From Liriodendron chinense (lineage: Eukaryota; Streptophyta; Magnoliopsida; Magnoliales; Magnoliaceae), in the NCBI GenBank assembly GCA_003013855.2, contig ML058342.1, forward strand, positions 2,045,120 to 2,109,119: a DNA stretch of 64,000 nt, read 5' to 3'. The translations under genes and the position numbers were made by a program. Of this stretch, positions 1 to 11,225 are shown one piece after another. The notes below the pieces were generated by a model that searched no databases, was not told the DNA's origin, and saw only the letters and a program-made list of their open reading frames with translations. The stretch's first letter is position 1, and each line of letters starts with the position of its first letter.

Positions 1-229
1 TCATTGTGGAGCCCACAGTGTAGTCCACGGTCAGAGTGGAATTCGGTACCCTTGTCAAGGAATAAAGGGCTAAAGAGGGCATAATTGTCTTTTTGTTTGA
101 CCTATTTAGAAACCTTTAAATGGGTTTAAGGAAAGAATTTAAAATAAACTTCTTGTTGGAATTCAACCAAAATAAACTGAAGGAGTCTGCTGTAGGAACA
201 AATATCATCCTGCTACAAAAATTCTGCGA

Positions 230-400
230 GGCATTAAATCCCCACTATTTTGTGTGATATGGCCCACATAAGTTTTGGATGTGCATGGTTTTAATAATTC
301 TGTTCCATTGTGGTCTTTCGAAATGGACGGAATGGATTTGTTATGGACACCTCTATGGACCCCACACAGCTCCAGGCACAGAGGCAATCCGCTTCCGGAG
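230..400. repeat. Partial foldback/MITE-like element (right arm)
   Basis: The stretch has the order of motifs seen at the right arm of the other foldback elements here: a 'gtggcccac-ttgagttttggat'-like block, then 'atggacggaatggat', then 'ggaccccac' and an end near 'ggcaatccgcttcc'. Its left arm would lie outside the window, although the first 30 bases also look like part of one. It has no coding capacity. The superfamily is not identified. Confidence 0.45.
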
Positions 401-410
401 AATAAGGGCA

Positions 411-904
411 GCGGATAAGGTGAGACCCTGGACTCACCCAAAACGGTCCTGCCATTACCGTGGGACCCACCATGATGCATGTATTCTGTATCTACGCAGT
501 TCATCTATTTTTACAGATTATTTTAGGGCATTGAAGCATATCCAATAATCAGGTGGGCCATACCTTAGAAAACAGTGGTTATTGAACATCCTATCATTAA
601 AAACTTCATAGGAGCACATTAATGTTTCCGTAGTGTTTATTTGCCGTCCAATCTGTTGATATGGTCATATTATCCTAGATGAAGTGTACATAAACAAATA
701 TCAACTTCATCGAAAACTTTTTGGCCAATTAAAGTTCAATCACCACTGTTTTCTAGGGTATGACACACCTGATTATTGGATCTACTTCATTTTTGAGACA
801 ATTACATAAAATGACTGTAAAAACAATGGATGGACGGTGTGGATACAGAATACATACATCAAAGGTGGGCGCAACGGTAAGGGCCGGTCTCACCTAATCC
901 GCTC
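411..904. repeat. Foldback/MITE-like inverted-repeat element FB1
   Basis: The two halves are imperfect inverted repeats of each other over about 160 bp. The left end 'gcggataaggtgagacc' mirrors the right end 'ggtctcacctaatccgc', and the blocks around 'attctgtatc' and 'aaaacagtggt' also occur in mirrored order. No ORF is plausible. It looks like a non-autonomous DNA element, but I could not fix a target-site duplication. Confidence 0.6.
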
Positions 905-944
905 CCTGGTATGAGATGCTTCTCAGGTTCGCATAAAGTTACTG

Positions 945-1430
945 CGCTGGGATGTAGGCGGGGCCCACTATGATGTTTTTCAGAAATCCACCCTGTCCAT
1001 CCATTTTTCGAGTTCATTTTAGGACATTCAATAAAAACTGAGGTGGATCCAAAACAAAAGTAGACCACACGGGAGAAACAGAGGAAAATAAATACCTACG
1101 GTTGAAACCTTCTTGGGTTCTATCTTGATGTTTATGTGCCATCTAAACCTTCCCAATGAGATTAAGTGGAAACACAAAAAAATTAGCATTAAACGAAATT
1201 TTTGTGGCCATATAATCTCAACGGTGGTCATTGAATCCCGGTTGTTTCCTCTCGTGTGGCCCACTTGAGTTTTGGATCATTCTCAATTTTGGTTGCATGT
1301 CCTAAAATGAGCTTGCAAGAAGGATGGACGCAGTGGATTTCTAACAAACAGCAAAGTGGGCCCCACCTAGTATCCAGCCTATGAACTTCGTGAGAAAGGT
1401 TACCGCAGGAAATCCGCGTCCCTTCTCGCC
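945..1430. repeat. Foldback/MITE-like inverted-repeat element FB2
   Basis: The left arm (gggcccactatgatgttt, then 'agaaatccaccctgtccatcc') is mirrored by the right arm ending near 'gtgggccccacctag'. Internal blocks such as 'gatgtttatgtgccatc' and 'cccacttgagttttggat' are shared with FB4, FB5, FB6 and FB14. The right end 'aatccgcgtcccttctc' is repeated at the end of FB3, which suggests that these ends are terminal family motifs. No coding content. Confidence 0.6.
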
Positions 1431-1433
1431 ACA

Positions 1434-1741
1434 CGCGGATTGCATCCTGCCCCCGCCCGTCCGGGCAGACCAGTGGAGGGCCCACCCTGATGTATCTGTT
1501 TATCCACTCCGTCCATACATTTATAAGATCATGCTATGATGTGGGCCCAAAAACGAGGCAGATCCAACGCTCAAGTGGGCCACACCAAATAGTGATCAGA
1601 AGCCTGATGACGTAATCACTAAGAGTGCTACTGTAGTGATGACGTCACTAGATCCGATCACTATTTGGTGTGGCCCACTAGAGCGTTGGAACTTCCTCCT
1701 TTTTTAAGTAATTCCATAAAATGGGCAGGATGCAATCCGCG
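1434..1741. repeat. Short foldback element FB3 with 19-bp terminal inverted repeats
   Basis: The termini are near-perfect inverted repeats: 'cgcggattgcatcctgccc' at 1434-1452 and its reverse complement at 1723-1741. A second, inner inverted repeat (about 1562-1598 against 1656-1690) can form a long hairpin. The loop between holds TGACGTAA (1608-1615) and the palindrome TGACGTCA (1640-1647). At about 308 bp it has the size of a MITE. Confidence 0.65.
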
Positions 1742-2098
1742 TCCCTTCTCTCCACTTTTTATAAAACTCTAGGCGGGCCCTACCCCGGACGAAATACAGA
1801 AGTGACGTATTCTCATCCGTGGTGGAGAGCTTTCCATCATCTCAGTGAAAAGAAGAGTATTGTTTTTGGAGGTAACATTGATCTTAATAATTTTAATTTG
1901 GCTTATTTTTCTCTTCCCCATCTTCGATTTTTTATTTATTTATTTATTAGTACACATCCCATTTTTTTATTAGTACACATCCCACCCTTAGTACACCAAC
2001 CTCTGTTAGTCACACCAGCAATGTTAGCTAGCCACCTCCACTTCGTAATCCATACCAAGTCTTCATTGTTGAAACCAGGTTATCTTAACTCAGTCTAT
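1742..2098. other. Intergenic, no gene seen
   Basis: This is AT-rich DNA with a short duplicated phrase ('tagtacacatccca' at about 1949 and 1973). An open frame runs through it, but it has no recognisable domain and it crosses into the copia LTR, so I do not call a gene. Confidence 0.6.
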
Positions 2099-2560
2099 TG
2101 TAAGACTCCATTAGGTGGGCCACACATGATCATCGGTTTAGATCATAACAACTGGATTATTCAGATTGAGAGATTCAGGTGGACCCCATTATAGTTGTGA
2201 TCATTACAAATAGGTTTGGGGCGGGATGCTTGAACCGTGGTCCCTACATGCGGTTATTAAGTCGGATATGGAAACCTACAGTGTGGAGACCCTAGAGGAG
2301 AGAAGTGTGATGGGTAAGCTTCTCTGGCCCTCTTTCCTATAAATATGTCTTGGTCCTCTTCACCAACATATGAAAGAAAACCTAGTCCCATTAAGAGGTT
2401 ATCCTAAAGGTGTAAGGTGCGGCAGACCAAAAGCACTTCTCGACAACACGACAACATCGAGAATGTCTTCCCTACCAGGTATGCCTTTAAGATTATAGTA
2501 TAAAATCTCCATTGTTGATGCATAGACGATCCTATTATTCTGTAATATGTAAGTTTAACA
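2099..2560 (+). repeat. 5' LTR of copia-1
   Basis: It begins TG and ends CA and aligns along its length with 9242-9704. A TATA-like 'cctataaatatg' lies near 2336-2347, in the place matching the TATA of copia-2. The 5 bases before it are 'tctat'. Confidence 0.9.
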
Positions 2561-2562
2561 GT

Positions 2563-2574
2563 TGGTATCAGAGC
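2563..2574 (+). other. Primer binding site (tRNA-iMet type)
   Basis: TGGTATCAGAGC starts 2 bases after the 5' LTR. This is the standard complement of the plant initiator-methionine tRNA 3' end, used by most copia elements to prime minus-strand DNA. Confidence 0.93.
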
Positions 2575-4654
2575 CACCTGTGCATCAATGTGGTAGATTT
2601 TGCAGCGAGTTTTCTCCACCTTTTGGCCCTATGGTATACATAGCAGTTGTTACTGCAATGAGTGAAATCGGAAGGAAAACAAGGGCTGCCCCTGTTTCTG
2701 AAAATTGGAGCGAGGATTTTCTCAAAACCTTAATCTGATATGATCTGTAATGAGGCAATCCAAAACGTTAAACTTGGGGATTATTTCAAGGCTTCTCCAA
2801 ACCCCAGCAAGATGTCAAATTCCTACAGATCTCTGGTTAGACCTTAAATCTATAATACATCTTAAACCCGGATCTGGAAACTGATTTGTGTGAAGGGAGC
2901 AATGTTCATAGAGTTGTTTTGAACTCTCATGAAATCCGTTGAGTGCCAGATTTTGACATTATTAGACACCGACGAAATCTGCAATAGAGGTCATGCAGCC
3001 GTGGACGTTGTTTATTCATGGGCCGGTTTCAATCGGCATAGTGTCAATGGTCGTCCATTTTTTTAAAGGACAACTGTGATCATCGGCTATGACTGCGGCC
3101 ACTTGCAACCATGGTTCTGTAATCGAACGCACATGCCATGTTTCCCTGCTGAGGCCGATCTTAGATCGGTGGCCATCATTGTTGATTGCTGTGGAATTGT
3201 GGGTTATTACCCTGTAGTTGTCAAATTTAGATTAAAAAAAAAAAAAAAACATTTCCAGCAAGTTATGGCCACCCTCTTCAGCACTGTGGCCGTGATTCAG
3301 GATTGATGGAGTGTTGCCACTGTAGCAGCGTTGTCGGACGCGGTGTTGCTGCTCGATTCATGATGGCGATGATGAAGATGGTGGCGGCCATGGTCTCGTC
3401 CGGCTGAGGTGGAGCTTGCAGCTAGCTAAGGGTTTTGGATATTGATTTCCAATTTGGGACAGAATGGCAGTTTCCATTCCTAACGGCTAGGGTTTTGGCC
3501 GTAAGAAGGATTTCCAGATTTGGGAAATTCCAGCGGCCTTTGATTTGGGTGTATTGAGATTTCCAATTTGGGATTGGTTATGGGAAAACTCCAAATGGAC
3601 TGGGCTCTGATCTAGTCCATAAACCAGGGCCCAAGACAATCAGGCCCGGTCCAGCAGCCTCAGCTTTAGTCCAGCCCAGGACGAGCGGGCTGCATCCAGC
3701 AGCCCAGTCCATTCAATCAGGCCCGACAGGACCTAGTCCAGTGGCAAGGCCCGACAGGCCCAATCCAGTAGGCCAAGCCCGATAGGCCCAGTCCAGTGGG
3801 TTAGGCTCGCCAGCCCGGCCCATGCCCAATCAATCCAACGCATTAGCATGTTTTAAGCATGATTTGGTCTAATTTTTAGGACACATATGATATGTTTTAA
3901 TCCTATTTAAGATAGAATTTTTGGACCATAAAGATATAAATATGCTACTTAAGCTCGAATTTGGCTTAAAATAAGGCCATTACCCATATAATTGGTGTTG
4001 ATGTTAAGAAGTTGACCATTAAGGACTCAAATGAGCCATCACTTTAAAATGATGGAACCAATTGACGGTCAACATCAGTCGTGTTTTTTTAGCCAAATTA
4101 GAACTTCTGCAGTATGGTCCGTTATGGGTAGGACCATGTAGCAATCCTTGAGTCTGGGTGAAAGGATTGAAGCTGGTTGTGTTAGCCACCAAAGTGACCT
4201 CAATTGGTGAAAATCTTTGGTCTTAGACTTCGGTATATGGAATTCAGTGACTCTTCATTATAGGATTGCATTCAGTTGCGTTCACATTGAGGTAGGCGGT
4301 GGTCAGAACAAAGAAGTATCATCGTTTGGCTGAATGTGAGTGGGATGAAGTGATTGGTGATGGTGATATAAGTTTGAGAGATTCATTTTATCCAAAGATG
4401 ATGGGTGTCTTAGATTTATTTCACTAGCATTGGTCAGCTTCATGTTCAGTAGAGCCTCTTGTATGTTACAATTCCGCCCAAAGGAGGAATTGTGATGATA
4501 CGCTGAGCTCTTGCTAGAACTAAATGATTATGGCCCATCATCATTCTGGGTTAGTTGATTGAAGGCCCAAATCAATCGAATGTTTATACATGCATAATGT
4601 TTGTGGTTTATGTTCATGCATTGTCATATGGGACTTGTTTATTGACTGTGAGTT
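2575..4654 (+). other. Untranslated leader of copia-1
   Basis: About 2.1 kb lies between the primer site and the first gag-like codons, and it holds no convincing ORF. It includes 'gcccagtcc/aggcccgacaggccc'-type short repeats at about 3650-3830. A comparably long leader exists in copia-2, so a long leader is a family trait. Confidence 0.7.
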
Positions 4655-7600
4655 TTGTGCTTTGAATGTCCAGCTATGATTGTTTCCAACATTTTAACCC
4701 AATTCAATTCCATACCTTTGCTTACTGGGTCTAACTATTCAAAATGGAAGTTGTCCATTGAAATAGTCCTAGGTTGCATGGACTTAGACCTAGCCCTAGA
4801 GGAAGTAGAGCCTCCCATTTCATTTGATCCAGTTCAGAATCAGAAAAGGCTCATTACAAGGCCTGGACCAAGTCAAATAAGATGTGTCTTAAGATCATGA
4901 AGAACTCGATTTCTGAGACCACGCAGGGTGTCATGCCCGACACCGAGAAAGCTAAAGATTTCTTGACTGAAATAGGAAAATGATTTGAAAAATCGAATAA
5001 AGCTGAGCTGAGTTCACTTCTACATAAGCTGACTCAAGCCACCTATAACGGTCAAGGAAATATCAGGGAATACATTGGTGGATTGTCTGATGTGGTGGCT
5101 AAAATTCGCGCATTAGGCTTTAAGATTGAAGATGAACTCCCGATTTTCTTGGCTCTAAACTCCCTCCCTCCAAAGTTCGGTCAATTCCAAATCAGTTACA
5201 ACAATGAAAAGGAAAAGTTGACATTAAACGATCTGATATCTCAGTGCGTTCAAGAGGAAAGAGAGACTCAGAAGGTCGAGTAAGACACGAAGTGCGCAAC
5301 TAGTGACATTTGGTCAAGGACGAAAAGGTAATAAGAAAAGGAAGCGTACTTCAGGAAAACGTTCTACGAGTCATGAGGATCTAATCAGCCTAACTCTGAA
5401 AGAATATCTAAAAGAAAAGAAGGGTCCTAATGATGGCTGCTTCTTCTGCAATAAGCCTGATCATCAGAAGAAGGATTGTGAAGGATTTAAAGAATGACTC
5501 GTTTCTAAGGGTAAAAATCATATTTTAGTTTGTTTTGAATTCAATTTAGCTATGTGTCCACAGACTCCTGGTGGATAGATTCTGGTGCAACTATTCACAT
5601 ATGTAATTTCATGCAGGATATGCTCCAAAGCCAGGACGCCAACTGATGTAGAGAGATCAGTCTATATGGGGAACGACATTAGAGTAAATGTGGAGCTATT
5701 AGAGTCTATAGGCATAGGTTATCGTCAAGACACTTTCTTGATCTAGTAGATACTGTTTGTGTGCCTTCTATTAGAAGCAATTTGGTTTCCATTTCTCATT
5801 TAGACAAGCATGATTATAAGTTTAAATTTGCAAATGGAAAATTAAGTATTTGCTATGATTCGGCTGTGATTAGTTCTGACACTTTAGTTAATAACCTTTA
5901 TTAGCTAGATTTGGATGTTTCACATGTATACAGCATTAACTCCCCACATGGAAACACTAAAGGCATCAAACGAAGTTTAAGCTGTGAAAATTCCTCTATG
6001 CTATGACACCGGTGATTAGGCCACATCTCTCGTGAGAGATTGGAAAGGCTTGTGCATGAAGGAATTCTTCACTCCCTGGACTTCTCAGACTTTGGGATTT
6101 ATATTGATTGCATTAAAGGTAAACAGACTAGAATAAGGAAAAATGGTGCCACTAGGAGTATACGACTTTTAGAAGTGATTCATACAGACATCTGCGGACC
6201 GTTCCCTACAGCATCATGAAATGGGCAGAAGTACTTTATCACTTTTATAGATGACTACTCTCGTTATGGGTACTTATACCTTATTAACAAAAAATCAGAT
6301 GCCCTGGATACATTTAAGATCTATAAGGCTGAAGTCGAGAATCAACTCGACAGAAAGATAAAGGTCGTTAGATCCGACCGTGGTAGTGAATACTATAGAA
6401 GGTATGACGAATTTGGGCGTAATCCAGGTCCATTCGCTAGATACCTACAAGATTGTGGCATCGTCGCCCAGTACACCATGCCTGGTACCCCTAAGTAGAA
6501 TGGTGTAGTGGAAATGCGTAATCGCACCCTAAAGGACAGTGTGATCTATGATTAGTAATTCAACGTTGCCAGAATCTTTGTGGGGTGATGCGTTGAAAAC
6601 GGCTGTGCACATCCTTAATAGGGTCCCAAGTAAGGCTGTAATGAAAACTCCATATGAATTGTGGACAGGACGAAAACCTAGTTTACAATATTTTCATGTA
6701 TGAGGTTGTCCTGCAGAAGCCAAACCGTATAACCCGCATGAAAGAAAGATTGACCCTAGAATTGTTAGTTGCTTCTTTATTGGATACCTAAAAAGATAAA
6801 AAGGATTCAGATTTTATTGTCCATCATATTCCATAAGAGTCATTGAGACTATGAATGCTAGGTTTATTAAAACACTGAAGATAGTGGGAGCACGAACTTG
6901 AGAAATATTGAATTTGAGGAAGAGCGGATTGTGATTCCCACCACAATCATTCAGAGTAGCGTGGTCGTCCGTCTAGCAGTGGACCCTGAGATCCCTATGG
7001 ATGACCATATAGAGCCTCAAATACAACCCATTGACGAGGAAATGGAAAACTCAATTCAGAATAATAAGCCATTAAGACGATCACATAGAGAGAGAAGATC
7101 TGCAATACCAGATGATTACATCGTCTATTTGTAGGAGTATGAGTTTGACATTGGAGTTGAAAATGATCCTGTGTCCTTTTTACAAGTCAAACAAAGTGCA
7201 AATTCTTCTTATTGATTTGATGCCACGAAGGATGAATTGAAATCCATGAAGGACAACAAAGTCTGGGACCTTGTTGAATTGCCTGAAAGGATTAGGCCGA
7301 TTGGATTATAAGCGGGTGTTTAAAACCAAACGGGACCCTAAGGGCAATATCAAAAGGTATAAAGTCAGGCTAGTTGCAAAGGGTTTCACTCAATGTGATG
7401 GCATTGGCTTTAAGGAGACTTTCTTGACCGTATCTAAGAAAGACTCATTTAGGATCATTATGGCTCTTGTGGCTCATATAGATTTGGAGCTACATCAAAT
7501 GGATGTGAAAACTACGTTCCTCATTGGAGATTTAATGGAGAGCGTATATATGTTGCAGCCACAGGCTCAGAACATCTGGTCTGCAAACTTAAGAAGTTCA

Positions 7601-8734
7601 TTTATGGGTTGAAATAGGCATCACAACAGTAGTACCTAAAGTTTCATGAAGTTGTTTCCTTATATGGTTTCATTGAAAACACTGTGGATGAGTGCATATA
7701 TGTGAAAATAAGTGGGAGTAAGCTTATCATTTTGGTCTTGTATGTTGACGACATTTTGTTGGCTAGTAGTAATATTGGATTGTTGCAGCGAAACTAAAAA
7801 ATTTATATTTCAAAACTTTGAGATGAAAGATCTTGGTGATGCCTCATTTATCATTGGCATTCAGATTAGTCGGGACAGATCACGTGGATTACTTGGCCTG
7901 TCACAGATGGCCTATATTGATAGAGTTCTTGAAAGGTTTAGCATGCAAAGTTGTGCTCTTGGCCAATCACCTATTGTAAAAGGTGATAGGTTTGGTCAAT
8001 TTCAGTGTCCTAAGAATGACCTAGAAAAGGACAAGATGAAAGCTATTCCATATGTGTCAGCAGTAGGGAGCATCATGTATGCTCAGGTCTGTACACGTCA
8101 AGAGATTGCTTTTGTGGTTAGAATGTTGGGCAAGTACCTTAGTAATCTAGTAATGAATCATTGGATAGCCTGTAAAGAAAGTGTTGCGCTACCTGCAAAG
8201 GACAAAGGACTTCGAACTTATATACAGGAGCTTCGACAATTTGGAGTTCGTTGGATATACAGATGCAGATTTTGCTAGCTGTCTCGATAGCAAGAAGTCC
8301 ACCTCGGGCTATGTATTCATGATGGTTAGTAGAGCCATATCATGGAAGAGCGTGAAACAGTCGATTACGGCATCATCTACCATGGAAGCGAAATATATAG
8401 CTTGTCATGAAGCCACGAATCAAGCGATTTGGCTTCAGAGTTTTTCTCTGGTTTACGGGTTGTGTAGATGATCCCGAAACTATTGAAAATTTATTGTGAT
8501 AGCTCAACTACAGTTAACTTCTCCAACAATAAGAAGCATTCATCAAGGTTAAAGTATATTAACATTAAGTACCTTGTTGTGAAGGAGAGAGTTCAGAATC
8601 GTCAAGTGTCTGTGGAACTCATCAGCACGGGGCAGATGATAGCGGATCCTCTCACTAAAGGCCTTCTTATCATGCTTTTTAAGGAGCATGTGACATCTAT
8701 GGGAGTTGTTGATCCCAAGGATGTATTTCGGTAA
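4655..8734 (+). pseudogene. Decayed copia gag-pol polyprotein gene
   Basis: Fragments in several frames give, in order: a UBN2-type Gag (4655-5283); a CCHC zinc knuckle CFFCNKPDHQKKDC (5303-5497); protease and integrase remnants (about 5560-6890) with many stops; a linker (6898-7134); reverse transcriptase pieces (7271-8278, with YVDDILLA at about 7741); and an RNase H piece with the C-terminus (8181-8734). The order and sequence match copia-2 closely. Stops such as those at 5281 and 5495 and several frameshifts make it non-functional. Confidence 0.93.
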
Positions 8735-9230
8735 TGAGAGTTTTTATATTTGATCCGATTATGTACAGACATTTTAGAGATCTCTTTTATGCATTGATGA
8801 TTCTGTTTTTCAGTTTATATCTTGCTTCTCCTTCAGTGTGCACATTCAGTTTTGAGCAAGTAAGACTTTGGTTTGTGTCTTGGAGACACGTTCAGTACGA
8901 CCACTGAAGATAAGCACGTATTATCACATTAGACGTGTAATGTTCATACCACACCCCATATCCTTGATCCATGTCATTGAGGCTATTGGTATCCATGATC
9001 GTGATTCATCACACTTCGAAAAGATTAAATGTTTTTTTGACTACCATGATTCAATATCAGTGCTCTTGATGGACCGGATCTGACAAGTGTTGCTCATAAT
9101 TATCCAACGGTGTTGTTTTGAAAATTAGTAAGGTGCCCATTAGGAGCTTTTGAAATAAATGCGTTTTATAAAATATTTTTCATAAAATAAAATAAAATAT
9201 TTTATTTTTCTGCAGAGATCAGTGTAGCCT

Positions 9231-9241
9231 AAGTGGGAGAA
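9231..9241 (+). other. Polypurine tract of copia-1
   Basis: AAGTGGGAGAA lies directly before the 3' LTR. The identical tract occurs on the minus strand next to the left LTR of copia-2. It primes plus-strand DNA synthesis in such elements. Confidence 0.88.
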
Positions 9242-9704
9242 TGTAAGACTCCATTAGGTAGGCCACACATGATCATCGGTTTAGATCATAATAATTGGAT
9301 TATTCAGATTGAGTGATTCAGTGGGCCCCACTATAGTTGTGATCATTATAAATAAGTTTGGGGCGGGAAGCTTGAACCGTGGTCCCTATACGGGGTTATT
9401 AAGTCGGATATGGAAACCTACGATGTGGAGACCCTAGAAGAGAGAAGTGTGATGGGTAAGCTTCTCTGGCCCTCTTTCCTATAAATATATGTCTTGGTCC
9501 TCTCACCAACATACGAGAGAAAACCCTAGTCCCATTGAGAGGTTCTCGTAAAGGTGTAAGGTGCGGAAAACCAAGAGCATTTCTCAGCAACACGACGGCG
9601 TCGAGAATGTCTTCCCTATCATGTATGCCATTAAGCTTATAGTATAAAATATCCATTGTTGATGCATAGACGATCCTATTGTTCTGCAATATGTAAGTTT
9701 AACA
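9242..9704 (+). repeat. 3' LTR of copia-1
   Basis: It has the same termini as the 5' LTR (TGTAAGACTCC to AAGTTTAACA), with many substitutions and small indels relative to it. Confidence 0.9.
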
Positions 9705-9892
9705 ATTGGTATCAGAGCCACCTGTGCATTAATGTGGTAGATTTTGCAGCGAGTTTTCTCCACCTTTTGGCTCTATGATATACATAGCAGTTGTTACTGC
9801 AATTAGTGAAATCGAAAGGAAAACGAGGGCTGCCCCTGTTTCTGAAAATTGGATTGAGGATTTTCTCAAAACCTTAATCTGATATGATTTGT
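9705..9892 (+). mobile_element. Second primer site and truncated leader following the 3' LTR
   Basis: TGGTATCAGAGC recurs at 9707-9718, and about 185 bases after it align with the leader start of copia-1 (from 2563 on). The similarity stops at about 9892, where KIB-pseudogene sequence begins. The arrangement is LTR, internal, LTR, truncated internal, which implies a tandem or recombined second copy sharing one LTR. Confidence 0.85.
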
Positions 9893-9920
9893 ACAAAGAA
9901 AACACAGTTTCGTGAGCTCA

Positions 9921-10001
9921 CATGAAAATCGAACATATTGCTTTAGTGCATCTGAAAATCGAACACATTTCTTTAGCTTGTCTGAAAATCGAACGTATGA
10001 G
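9921..10001 (+). repeat. Three-copy coding repeat in the KIB pseudogene
   Basis: The motif 'tgaaaatcgaac' occurs three times, about 30 bases apart, giving a repeated ENRT peptide with aromatic spacing. A fourth, looser copy ('ctaaaaatcgaatgc') lies near 10109. The expansion is in frame. Confidence 0.7.
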
Positions 10002-10558
10002 ATAAAACTTCCTGGAATGGACAACAAATATTGTCAGGCATCTTGTGGAAGCTGGATTTTAATGGTGAATCAGACTTCTGCAGAACATTTTCTTATAAGT
10101 ATAATCTCTAAAAATCGAATGCATCTCCCACCTTGCAAAACAGGTTATTTCCATAATGGTATCTTGACATCGCCTCCAACCAATCCAGACTGTCTAGTTC
10201 TGCTCTACAACTCAGAGTCACTCTGGATCCTGTAGTTGGGAAGTGACAATGTGTGGAGTAGGGGCCTTAGTCTTACGACCTACAGTCGCTCTCCTTTCAT
10301 CTACTTTAAGGGTAAGTTATATGGCTTGGATTATATGAGATGGCTTGTAGTCATCGACCTTCTTCCATGCACTAAAGAGAGATTAGTGGAATTAGATCAT
10401 GGGCAACTGCCATCATTTGAGGAGTCCCTTCGAAAAGTTTTAGTGGAGTCTTGTGGAGAGAGATCTTGCTAGTCATAGTGAACTTTGATAGGAACAATTC
10501 CGACAAATTTCGTTTAGACGTTTTCAAGGTAGATTGATATGCAATGGCATAGGTGAAG

Positions 10559-11004
10559 TGTTAGGTTTGTCCCACATCGGCTGGAGGCTGGGGAGATTGC
10601 TAGGCTATATATTGGGAAGAGGCCCCTCAATAATGACTAGCCATTTTGAGGTGGAACCGGCCCAACAAAGTGGTATCAGAGCTGGCCTAGCCAAGCTAGT
10701 ATATGGTGGCGCCTATGCCCAAGCCCGTGAGCGAGGGGGGCAGTGCCCGAGAGCCTAAGGAGGGCAGTGCTCGGGAGCCCCTATCCGCCCACACCCAGAG
10801 CCCATGAGCGAGGGGGGCAGTGCCCAAGAGCCCAGTGCCTGACAGCCTCGGGAGGGTAGTACTCGGGAGCTCCTATCCCCTGTAGAGGGGGGGATTGTTG
10901 GGTTTGTCCCACATCGACTAGAGGTTGGGGAGATTGTTGGGCTATATATTAGGAAGAGGCCCCTCAATAATGACTAGCCATTTTGAGGTGGAACTAGCCT
11001 AACA
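10559..11004 (+). mobile_element. TRIM (terminal-repeat retrotransposon in miniature)
   Basis: Two 109-bp terminal repeats (10559-10667 and 10896-11004) begin TGTTrGGTTTGTCCCACATCG and end AACA. A tRNA-iMet-type primer site, TGGTATCAGAGC, lies at 10671-10682, and a purine tract 'agaggggggga' precedes the right repeat. Perfect 5-bp target duplications TGAAG flank it at 10554-10558 and 11005-11009. The internal part has no ORF and holds a duplicated 'gagcgaggggggcagtgccc' phrase. It must be mobilised in trans. It sits inside the KIB reading frame. Confidence 0.94.
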
Positions 11005-11225
11005 TGAAGGTCGAAAGCTTGGGTGATCGGACGTTGTTTATTCGCTTTGCAGGTTCTATTTCCGTTTCTGCTGCTGAAACTGGAGGGAAGGGGAATCACA
11101 TCTACTATATTGATATTGACTGGACGAATTGGATCGAATTTGACATGAGGAGCAGAATTTCAATGGCTTGTTCAATGCCTGACCGTTGTGGTGATATTGA
11201 GTCTGTTTGGGTAACACCCATGTGA

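Larger units (their letters stand above)
2099..9704 (+). mobile_element. Decayed Ty1/copia LTR retrotransposon (copia-1)
   Basis: The element is framed by two LTRs of about 462 bp that start TGTAAGACTCC and end AAGTTTAACA. A tRNA-iMet-type primer site follows the 5' LTR, a purine tract precedes the 3' LTR, and between them is a decayed gag-pol. LTRs, primer site and purine tract are recognisably the same family as copia-2 (14163-21917). The two LTRs differ at a few dozen positions, so the insertion is old. No target duplication can be matched, because the 3' LTR is followed by more element sequence (9705-9892) rather than by host DNA. Confidence 0.93.
9893..11225 (+). pseudogene. KIB/DUF295 (F-box SKIP23-like) pseudogene, interrupted by a TRIM
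   Basis: The translation shows the plant KIB1-4 beta-propeller (DUF295) order. 'FSLSENRTYEIKLPG' is followed by 'SCGSWILMV', then 'IYFKGKLYGLD'-type text, 'VLVESCGE', 'NSDKFRLDVFKVD', 'VESLGDRTLFI', 'GNHIYYIDIDW' and a C-terminal 'VWVTP'. Proteins of this family are usually F-box substrate receptors or related regulators. Lesions seen: a stop at 10233-10235, a frameshift near 10460, in-frame TGA at 10535 and TAG at 10550 (both at places where the family has Trp), and a 446-bp TRIM at 10559-11004. The N-terminal F-box part is missing; copia leader sequence takes its place. It cannot encode a protein now. Confidence 0.82.

Noticed and set aside
2563..2574. tRNA-like sequence TGGTATCAGAGC at 2563, 9707, 10671 and 21435
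   Set aside because: These are retrotransposon primer sites complementary to the tRNA 3' end. No cloverleaf or tRNA gene surrounds them.
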